Source of the DNA: Bacteroidota bacterium
GTDB taxonomy: Bacteria > Bacteroidota > Bacteroidia > Bacteroidales > B39-G9
Direction: 5' to 3'
Assembly: GCA_003648455.1 (NCBI GenBank)
Contig: QMPG01000011.1
Span: 1 to 23,594, forward strand
Length of the DNA stretch: 23,594 nt
The translations under genes and the position numbers were made by a program. The notes below the pieces were generated by a model. It made no database searches and was not told the DNA's origin. It saw only the letters and a program-made list of their open reading frames with translations. Shown in pieces: positions 15,468 through 21,444 of the stretch (positions within the stretch are counted from its first letter, which is position 1; each line of letters opens with the position of its first letter).

Positions 15468-16282
15468 GCAATTTAATAAAAAGAAGCATCACCGGTTTTA
15501 TTTTTGTACTAGTTATTGTAAGCTGTATTTTAATTGGAAAAATAACATTCTTAATATTATCATTAACACTCATAATATTAAGCATGAATGAATTTTATCG
15601 AATTTCAGTTAAAGAAAGAATCCGTGCTCAAAAAAATTATGGGGTTTTTATAGGCACATCATTTTTTATAAGCAATTATTTATTTGCTCAAAATATTGTT
15701 GACTATAAAATTTTCACAATATTTATACCTTTATTTATTTTCGTCTTTATTTACGAATTATTTCGCAATAACAAAAAGCCGTTTTCAAATATTGGGTACA
15801 CTTTGCTTGGTATAATATATATAGCAATACCTATTTCAATGTTTAATTTTTTTGTTTTTAGAGGCAATCTAAACGTAATTTACACACCTAATATTTTATT
15901 AAGTTTCTTTATAATGCTTTGGGCAAGCGACACTGGTGCATATATTTTTGGAGTAAGTTTTGGAAAACACAGACTATTTCCCCGCATATCACCAAAAAAA
16001 TCATGGGAGGGCTTTTTGGGTGGAGCAATTACATCCTTAGCAACATCCTTTATTCTTTCAAAATTTTATCCTGATTTACCATTAATTCATTGGTTTGTTA
16101 TTTCAACAATTATTGTTATAATGGGCACTTTTGGAGACTTAGTAGAATCGTTGTTTAAAAGAAGTATAAAAATAAAAGACTCTGGTAAAATATTTCCCGG
16201 TCATGGTGGAATTTTAGACAGAATTGATAGCGTTTTATTATCTGCACCAATTATTTTTACCTATCTGCAATTAATTAATTAA
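15464..16282 (+). CDS. cdsA: Phosphatidate cytidylyltransferase (CDP-diglyceride synthase)
   Basis: CdsA makes CDP-diacylglycerol from phosphatidic acid and CTP, the branch point for all membrane phospholipids. The 272-residue protein has about seven to eight membrane helices, the motif SDTGAYIFGVSFGKHR, then SPKKSWEGFLGG, and the C-terminal signature running from SLFKRSIKIKDSGK through FPGHGGILDRIDS, which carries the metal-binding acidic residues. The start is TTG, overlapping the preceding stop by four bases; no ATG is near and the basic NLIKRSITG start leads properly into the first helix. psd, which acts two steps later in phosphatidylethanolamine synthesis, follows after 41 bases; the phosphatidylserine synthase between them is not in this window. 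Confidence 0.95.
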   Translation: MSNLIKRSITGFIFVLVIVSCILIGKITFLILSLTLIILSMNEFYRISVKERIRAQKNYGVFIGTSFFISNYLFAQNIVDYKIFTIFIPLFIFVFIYELFRNNKKPFSNIGYTLLGIIYIAIPISMFNFFVFRGNLNVIYTPNILLSFFIMLWASDTGAYIFGVSFGKHRLFPRISPKKSWEGFLGGAITSLATSFILSKFYPDLPLIHWFVISTIIVIMGTFGDLVESLFKRSIKIKDSGKIFPGHGGILDRIDSVLLSAPIIFTYLQLIN

Positions 16283-16296
16283 TTATTTATTTTTTT

Positions 16297-16304
16297 TAAT
16301 TTTG
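16297..16304 (+). promoter_or_regulatory. -7 box upstream of psd
   Basis: TAATTTTG followed by TAAA matches TAnnTTTG and lies 19 bases before the psd ATG in the 41-base cdsA-psd gap. No -33 TTTG is seen at the right spacing. psd may have its own start in addition to read-through from cdsA. Confidence 0.4.
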
Positions 16305-16323
16305 TAAATAAAACTGATTATTT

Positions 16324-16983
16324 ATGACAATACACAAAACTGGGCATCGATTTTTAATAGTAATCTTTTTAATATTATTACCCATTAACATTTCAATATA
16401 TTTATCTTTTAAAAATAAACACTTAGTTTACCAGCTATTTTTTGTAACGTCTTTTATTATTTATTTCATCATTTTCATCTTCTTTAGAAAACCAAAGAGA
16501 ATTGCAACAATTGATGAAAAAAACATTTTATCTCCTGCCGATGGCGAAATTGTTGCTATTGAAGAAACAACAGAAAACGAATTTTTCAAACAAAAAATGT
16601 TAAAAGTTTCGGTATTCATGTCTATTTGGAACATTCATATTAACTGGCTCCCTGTTAGTGGCACAATTGTTTATAAAAAACATCACGATGGTAAACACAT
16701 TGCAGCATTTTTACCAAAATCATCAACAGATAACGAAAATATGACAACTGTTATAAAAATAAAAGATGGTAAAGCGATTTTAGTAAGACAAATAGCAGGA
16801 GCTGTAGCAAGAAGGGTTGTAGCTTTTGTAAATAAAGACGAATCACACAAACAAGGCTCTGAACTAGGGTTTATCAAATTTGGCTCACGTGTTGATTTAT
16901 TTCTACCTATTGACACAAAAATAAATGTCAAACTAAAACAAAAAGTAAAAGGAACACAAACAATTATTGGTGTACTAACATAA
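16324..16983 (+). CDS. psd: Phosphatidylserine decarboxylase proenzyme (short type)
   Basis: Psd converts phosphatidylserine to phosphatidylethanolamine using a pyruvoyl group made by self-cleavage. The 219-residue proenzyme has two N-terminal membrane helices (about 9-27 and 33-52), then FRKPKR and LSPADGEIV, MSIWNIHINWLPVSG, and the cleavage motif FGSR with Gly187-Ser188. Cleavage would give a beta chain of 187 and an alpha chain of 32 residues with pyruvate from Ser188. This is the short archaeal/Bacteroidota type; the longer E. coli enzyme has LGST instead. It follows cdsA after 41 bases, linking CDP-DAG supply to PE synthesis. Identification is firm; the pssA partner lies elsewhere. Confidence 0.93.
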   Translation: MTIHKTGHRFLIVIFLILLPINISIYLSFKNKHLVYQLFFVTSFIIYFIIFIFFRKPKRIATIDEKNILSPADGEIVAIEETTENEFFKQKMLKVSVFMSIWNIHINWLPVSGTIVYKKHHDGKHIAAFLPKSSTDNENMTTVIKIKDGKAILVRQIAGAVARRVVAFVNKDESHKQGSELGFIKFGSRVDLFLPIDTKINVKLKQKVKGTQTIIGVLT

Positions 16984-17040
16984 TTTTTAAATAATCTAAA
17001 AAAAAATAAAGTTTTTGCTTTTTTTTTAAAATATGTAAAT

Positions 17041-17048
17041 TAACTTTG
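17041..17048 (+). promoter_or_regulatory. -7 box for the ferredoxin gene
   Basis: TAACTTTG followed by TAAC matches TAnnTTTG fully, 33 bases before the ATG at 17082. A TTTG at 17014-17017 is 23 bases upstream, a little far for the usual spacing but a possible -33 box. Confidence 0.6.
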
Positions 17049-17081
17049 TAACAAATTATTAATAAATTAAAAATTAAAAAC

Positions 17082-17252
17082 ATGGCTTATCAAATTTCTG
17101 ACGATTGTGTTGCATGTGGAACATGCATAAGTGAATGCCCAGTTGAGGCTATTTCAGAAGGTGATATTTATAAAATTGATCCTGAACTATGTACTGAGTG
17201 TGGTGCTTGTGCTGAAGTATGTCCTGTTGAAGCAATTCATCTTGCAAAATAG
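17082..17252 (+). CDS. 2[4Fe-4S] bacterial-type ferredoxin
   Basis: This 56-residue protein (ATG at 17082, TAG at 17250-17252) is a complete clostridial-type ferredoxin, a small soluble electron carrier used with enzymes such as pyruvate:ferredoxin oxidoreductase and hydrogenases. Both cluster motifs are intact: C9-C12-C15-C19-P and C37-C40-C43-C47-P, each in the CxxCxxCxxxCP form, and the two halves (VEAISEGDIYKID and VEAIHLA) show the usual internal duplication. It stands alone, with a -7 box before it and a strong terminator after it, so it is likely monocistronic and well expressed. Its presence suggests anaerobic or low-potential metabolism in the host, which is inference from the family. 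Confidence 0.95.
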   Translation: MAYQISDDCVACGTCISECPVEAISEGDIYKIDPELCTECGACAEVCPVEAIHLAK

Positions 17253-17275
17253 AATAAAACTTTTATAGTTTAGAG

Positions 17276-17307
17276 AGGCTGTCTTTTTAAAATTGACAGC
17301 CTTTTTT
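17276..17307 (+). terminator. Intrinsic terminator of the ferredoxin gene
   Basis: AGGCTGTC (17276-17283) pairs with GACAGCCT (17295-17302) in an 8-bp stem with an 11-base loop, and six T residues follow (17302-17307). It lies 23 bases after the ferredoxin stop. Confidence 0.9.
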
Positions 17308-17375
17308 CATATACATTTTTGATAACACATTCTTTTTTTTCTTTATATTTACTAATATATATCATAATATTATTA

Positions 17376-17383
17376 TATTTTTG
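17376..17383 (+). promoter_or_regulatory. -7 box for the nucleotide-sugar dehydratase gene
   Basis: TATTTTTG followed by TATT matches TAnnTTTG and lies 23 bases before the ATG at 17407. The upstream region is extremely A/T-rich and no -33 TTTG stands out. Confidence 0.45.
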
Positions 17384-17406
17384 TATTTAAATAACGCATA
17401 CAAATT

Positions 17407-19278
17407 ATGATTTTTGAAAAAAAATATACTCCTCGTTGGATTGTTTTTATTATTGATGTTTTTATCTCTGCAATTTCAATAACTATAGCATATTTACTTC
17501 GTTTTAATTTTAATATTCCGCAAGCAGATTTTGCTCAATTATATTTTGTTATTCCATTTGTTATTTCAGTAAGAATTATCAGTTTCTTTTGTGGAAGAAC
17601 ATACTCAGGAATTATTCGTTATACCGGAATAAAAGATGCAGAACGTATTTTTTTCGTGATTTTATACGGTAGTATTTTCTTTATGCTAAGTAATACTATT
17701 AGTTATTATTTCATTACAGGTGCATTCATCATTCCTATTTCAATTGTTATTATTGATTTTATTACTACAGTTTTTTTAATGACAGTTTTAAGGTTAATTG
17801 TTAAGACAATTTTTTCTGAAATTTTTAACAAAAAGAAAGAAACAAAAAATGTTATTATATGGGGAGCCGATGAATATGGGATTATTACAAAACAAACTTT
17901 AGAAAGAGATAGCAAAACAAAATACAATGTTCTTGGTTTTGTAGATAAGGTAAAACAAAACACTAAGAAAAAAATTGAAGGTGTTTATATATATCCATAT
18001 TCTAAATTAAATTACTTACTAGAAAACAATTTAGTATCTCAATTTATCATTGCAAAACCCATAACAAACAAAGAAATAAAAAATAATATTATTGAAATCT
18101 GCTTAAAAAACGAGGTTAATATATTAACAGTACCTGATATTGATAGTTGGATAAACGGAGAACTGAGTTCAAAGCAAATTAAAAAATTTAAAGTTGAAGA
18201 TTTATTAGGACGAGAAACAATAATACTTGATAAAGAAAAAATAAAGGAACAAACCGATAATCAAACAATCTTGGTAACAGGCGCTGCAGGTTCAATAGGA
18301 AGTGAAATTGTAAGGCAATTAATTAAATTTAATCCTAAAAAAATTGTTCTTTTCGACCAAGCAGAATCCCCTCTTTACGACATTGAACTTGAAATTAGAG
18401 AAAAATATAAATTTATTAATTTTGATGTTGTTATTGGAGATATAACTAACATTGAAAGAGTAGATAATGTTTTTGAAACATTTAAACCCACAATTGTTTA
18501 CCATGCTGCGGCATATAAGCATGTTCCTATGATGGAAAACAATCCAACAGAAGCTATTCGCGTAAATATATTTGGAACAAAAATAATTACAGATTTTTCA
18601 ATAAAATATAATGTTAGGACATTTGTTATGATTTCAACAGACAAAGCTGTAAATCCAACAAATGTGATGGGTGCTTCAAAAAGAATTGCTGAAATTTATG
18701 TACAATCATCAAACAAATTTCATAAAACGAATTTCATAACTACAAGATTTGGAAATGTTCTTGGCTCAAATGGTTCTGTAATTCCTCGTTTTAGAAAGCA
18801 AATTGAAATGGGAGGACCGGTCACTGTAACTCATCCCGAAGTTACCCGATATTTCATGACTATTCCTGAAGCATGTCAGTTAGTGCTTGAAGCAAGCGCA
18901 ATGGGCAAAGGAGGTGAAATATTTATTTTCGATATGGGCAAATCGGTCAAGATCCTTGATTTAGCAAAAAGAATGATTCAATTCTCTGGTTTGACATTAG
19001 ATAAAGATATTAAAATCCAATTCTCAGGACTTCGTCCGGGAGAAAAACTTTATGAAGAATTATTAAACACAAAAGAAAATACAATCCCTACTTACAATTC
19101 TCAAATAATGATTGCAAAAAACAGTAAGTATGATTATGACGAAATTTCGATAAAAATCAGCAATCTCATTGGTTACGTAGAAACACAAAATAATTTCGAG
19201 GTTGTAAAATTAATGAAGGAGATTGTTCCTGAATTTATTAGCAAAAATTCTGTTTACGAAGAACTTGACAAAAAATAG
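17407..19278 (+). CDS. Membrane-anchored nucleotide-sugar 4,6-dehydratase/epimerase (CapD/WbpM/PglF type)
   Basis: The 623-residue protein likely dehydrates UDP-GlcNAc (or a similar UDP-HexNAc) for polysaccharide or glycoprotein glycan synthesis. It has four N-terminal membrane helices (within about 12-130), a first Rossmann-like domain starting at NVIIWGADEYGI (about 149), and the catalytic SDR domain with the NAD(P) loop GAAGSIG at 292-298, GDITN, and HAAAYKHVPMMENNP. The usual catalytic Tyr of YxxxK is Met here (M421, K425, in NVMGASKR), as in the WbpM/PglF group, and STDKA precedes it. Its end includes GLRPGEKLYEELL, another family signature. It has its own -7 box and converges on rimM with a 3-base gap. 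No other sugar genes adjoin it. Confidence 0.88.
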   Translation: MIFEKKYTPRWIVFIIDVFISAISITIAYLLRFNFNIPQADFAQLYFVIPFVISVRIISFFCGRTYSGIIRYTGIKDAERIFFVILYGSIFFMLSNTISYYFITGAFIIPISIVIIDFITTVFLMTVLRLIVKTIFSEIFNKKKETKNVIIWGADEYGIITKQTLERDSKTKYNVLGFVDKVKQNTKKKIEGVYIYPYSKLNYLLENNLVSQFIIAKPITNKEIKNNIIEICLKNEVNILTVPDIDSWINGELSSKQIKKFKVEDLLGRETIILDKEKIKEQTDNQTILVTGAAGSIGSEIVRQLIKFNPKKIVLFDQAESPLYDIELEIREKYKFINFDVVIGDITNIERVDNVFETFKPTIVYHAAAYKHVPMMENNPTEAIRVNIFGTKIITDFSIKYNVRTFVMISTDKAVNPTNVMGASKRIAEIYVQSSNKFHKTNFITTRFGNVLGSNGSVIPRFRKQIEMGGPVTVTHPEVTRYFMTIPEACQLVLEASAMGKGGEIFIFDMGKSVKILDLAKRMIQFSGLTLDKDIKIQFSGLRPGEKLYEELLNTKENTIPTYNSQIMIAKNSKYDYDEISIKISNLIGYVETQNNFEVVKLMKEIVPEFISKNSVYEELDKK

Positions 19279-19281
19279 AAG

Positions 19282-19800
19282 TCATAAATATAAATCGATC
19301 AAACCTTCCGGCATATCAACCTCAATCACTCCTTTTATTTCGTCAATTTTTTCAATAAATTTTTCATTAAAAGGAAATAATATTTCTTTTTCTTGCCTTA
19401 AAATAACTAAAAGAGGATTATTCTTAATATCAATTACTTCATTAATTTCTCCTACTTTCCCAAAATGTTTATCAACTACATTATATCCAATTATATCATA
19501 GTCAACAATATTCTGAGAGGCAGTAGCCATATCTTTTTTTGGTATGTAAATATTACAATCAACAAATTCTTTGGCTTTAATAAAGTCATCAATATAGTCA
19601 AACTTAACAATAGCTGTTGTGCTTGTTCTTTGTATATATTCGTATATAAAAAAAGGAACTAGTTCACCATCAATATCAATGAAAACTAATTCCTTTGTTG
19701 TTTCAAAAAATAGATTATTATCGAATTTCAATATCAACTCCCCACGATTTCCATGAGTCTTGACAATAGAACCAATTAAATAACAATCATTTAAATTCAT
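19282..19800 (-). CDS. rimM: 16S rRNA processing protein RimM
   Basis: RimM assists 30S head assembly by binding ribosomal protein uS19. The 172-residue protein starts MNLNDCYLIGSIVKTHGNRGE, carrying the conserved start of the RimM barrel domain (IGxIxxxHGxxGE), followed by YIDDFIKAKEFVDCNIYIPK and then a PRC-barrel domain with DIIGYNVVDKHFGKVGEI, DIKNNPLLVI and EILFPFNEKFI. Length is normal for the family. The gene starts 8 bases after rpsP on the same strand, the widespread rpsP-rimM pair; trmD and rplS, which follow in many bacteria, are absent here. Confidence 0.94.
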   Translation of the reverse strand: MNLNDCYLIGSIVKTHGNRGELILKFDNNLFFETTKELVFIDIDGELVPFFIYEYIQRTSTTAIVKFDYIDDFIKAKEFVDCNIYIPKKDMATASQNIVDYDIIGYNVVDKHFGKVGEINEVIDIKNNPLLVILRQEKEILFPFNEKFIEKIDEIKGVIEVDMPEGLIDLYL

Positions 19801-19808
19801 TCTATGTT

Positions 19809-20399
19809 CTATGCTTCAGTCTTAGGATCTTCTTTTTTCTCTTCAACGGCTTCTGCTTCTACTTTAGTTTCAGATTCTGCAACAGGCTCTGCTTTTGCTT
19901 CCTCTTCTTCTTTTACTTTAGCTTCAACTTCAGCAGCTAATTCAGAATTTCTTTTGGCTAATTCCTGAGCTCTTTCCTCGTTGATTTTGATCTCAGCTTC
20001 AAGACGTTTCTTAATTTGCTCTTGTTCTTTAGTAGCTAATTCTTCTTTTTGGTTAGAAATTTTAGCTTCTTTTTGAGTTTTCCACTCATTAAATTTAACC
20101 TCAGCAGTTGCTTCGTCAAAAGCACCTTTTTTCACACCATTTAACAAATGGTTTTTGTAAAGAACTCCATTATAAGATAAAATAGCTCTACATGTGTCTG
20201 TTGGTTGAGCTCCTTTTTGTAGCCACGATAATGCCCTATCAAAATTTAATTCAATAGTAGCAGGATTTGTATTTGGATTATAAATACCTAATCTTTCAAT
20301 GTACTTACCATCTCGTGGCGCCCTGCTATCTGCTATCACAACGTGATAGAATGGTTTTTTCTTTCTTCCTTGTCTTTGTAATCTAATTTTTACAGGCAT
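19809..20399 (-). CDS. rpsP: 30S ribosomal protein S16 with long charged C-terminal tail
   Basis: S16 (bS16) is a 30S assembly protein. The start is [20 protein letters not shown], then [18 protein letters not shown] and [18 protein letters not shown], the full conserved S16 core in the first 80 residues. The protein continues to 196 residues, more than twice the length of E. coli S16, with a Lys-rich helix and then a Glu/Ala-rich coiled-coil-like tail ending in [11 protein letters not shown]. Longer S16 tails occur in Bacteroidota. I choose the ATG at 20399 because the frame's earlier TTG (20426) falls in the -7 box. It is co-transcribed with rimM. Confidence 0.95.
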   Translation of the reverse strand: MPVKIRLQRQGRKKKPFYHVVIADSRAPRDGKYIERLGIYNPNTNPATIELNFDRALSWLQKGAQPTDTCRAILSYNGVLYKNHLLNGVKKGAFDEATAEVKFNEWKTQKEAKISNQKEELATKEQEQIKKRLEAEIKINEERAQELAKRNSELAAEVEAKVKEEEEAKAEPVAESETKVEAEAVEEKKEDPKTEA

Positions 20400-20423
20400 A
20401 TTATTATTGTTTAAAATTTCGTG

Positions 20424-20431
20424 CAAAGATA
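20424..20431 (-). promoter_or_regulatory. -7 box for rpsP-rimM
   Basis: On the minus strand TATCTTTG followed by CACG matches TAnnTTTG fully and lies 24 bases before the rpsP ATG. A TTTG is found 23 bases further upstream. The arrangement gives a very short leader. Confidence 0.65.
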
Positions 20432-20556
20432 AAACAATCTTTTTTCATATAAAACAAATTACAGGTGTATTTTTATATTAAAGTTCAAAAAAATTATCAA
20501 TCAAACAAATTAATTTCGAGTGTCTTAACAAGATAAAAAACTTGACCTGTAATTAT

Positions 20557-20564
20557 TTATTTTG
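20557..20564 (+). promoter_or_regulatory. Candidate -7 box for the lipoprotein gene
   Basis: TTATTTTG followed by TAAA matches TAnnTTTG at all but one base and lies 12 bases before the GTG start, implying an almost leaderless message. Confidence 0.35.
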
Positions 20565-20576
20565 TAAATTAGTATT

Positions 20577-21257
20577 GTGAATAAAATAAAAACCATACTA
20601 ATTTCTTTATTATTTTTTGCAATAATACTACAAGCATGTTCGCCTGCTTACATTCCAAACGTTGTAAACACACCCCTATTGAGCAATAAAGGCGAATTTC
20701 AAGCAGGAATTGGAACCGGAATTAGCGGAGTAGATCCACAATTTACATACGCCATTACCAAAAATCTCGGGATTATGCTTAATGGTAGTTTTTGCAACAG
20801 GGAAAGCAGCGAATCAAGTAGTAGTAATTATTATCATAAGCACAATTTTGTAGAAACAGCTGCTGGTTATTACACAAAAGTAGCACGCAATGGACGTTTC
20901 TCAATATTTTCCGGTTATGGACTTGGTAGTGTAGATGCCGAATACCAGAACAACCTGGTTTCAAGCCAAAGCAAAGCTAATATCTATCGCTATTTTATAC
21001 AACCCGATTTTGGTTTTACAACTAAAGGTTTTGACGGAAGTTTTGCTTCAAGAATAGTTCTTGTTGATGTAAATAAAGATGGGCATAGTTTTTCTTCTTA
21101 TGCAGAACCGGTTTTAACAGGAAAACTGGGATACAGAAATTTCAAATTTTTTCTTCAAACCGGACTAGCAATACCTCTTGCAACAAGTGATAATTATGAT
21201 TACCAACCTTTTATTCTGTCATTTGGCATGAATTTTAAATTCGGAGTTAAAGAATAA
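20577..21257 (+). CDS. Predicted outer-membrane lipoprotein of unknown function
   Basis: The 226-residue precursor has a lipoprotein signal, with a hydrophobic stretch and the lipobox LQAC (Cys21 would be lipidated). The start is GTG at 20577, needed to keep the charged NKIK before the hydrophobic core. The rest has alternating strands: QAGIGTGISGVDPQFTYAIT, then FVETAAGYYTKV, FSIFSGYGLG, YFIQPDFGFT, KLGYRNFKFFLQTGLAI and a closing FILSFGMNFKF that ends nearly at the C terminus. This resembles a small eight- to ten-strand barrel or barrel-like outer-membrane protein. I do not recognise a characterised family. It is alone, between the divergent rpsP operon and dnaE, and no terminator is visible after it. 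Confidence 0.75.
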   Translation: MNKIKTILISLLFFAIILQACSPAYIPNVVNTPLLSNKGEFQAGIGTGISGVDPQFTYAITKNLGIMLNGSFCNRESSESSSSNYYHKHNFVETAAGYYTKVARNGRFSIFSGYGLGSVDAEYQNNLVSSQSKANIYRYFIQPDFGFTTKGFDGSFASRIVLVDVNKDGHSFSSYAEPVLTGKLGYRNFKFFLQTGLAIPLATSDNYDYQPFILSFGMNFKFGVKE

Positions 21258-21368
21258 AAAAAATCTATCTAACTTCAAACTAAGCAAATATCGTATTGTA
21301 AAAAAAGCATTCTTCTCCTTTATAAAAAAGATATTAAATACTTATCAACAAATCGATTTTTTTTTTTT

Positions 21369-21389
21369 TGATTTTGTAAATTTACAAAA
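21369..21389 (+). promoter_or_regulatory. -7 box and palindrome upstream of dnaE
   Basis: TGATTTTG (21369-21376) followed by TAAA differs from TAnnTTTG at one base and lies 68 bases before the dnaE ATG. It overlaps the perfect 18-bp palindrome TTTTGTAAATTTACAAAA (21372-21389), which would cover the transcription start. A run of 13 T residues (21357-21369) precedes it. Confidence 0.4.
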
Positions 21390-21444
21390 CAATATTTTAT
21401 TTAGCTATTTTTATATATTCACCTCATTAACAAATTTTTAACAA

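Noticed and set aside
19223..19662. Plus-strand frames across the rimM region
   Set aside because: They lie opposite the clearly identified rimM gene and have no recognisable features.
20400..20426. A nine-residue upstream extension of ribosomal protein S16
   Set aside because: Its TTG start is inside the TATCTTTG promoter box, and S16 starts MPVKIRL.
21357..21369. Run of 13 T residues as a phase-variable switch for dnaE
   Set aside because: It is outside the coding region and in front of an essential gene; homopolymers of this kind are common by chance in AT-rich intergenic DNA, although spacing effects on the promoter cannot be excluded.
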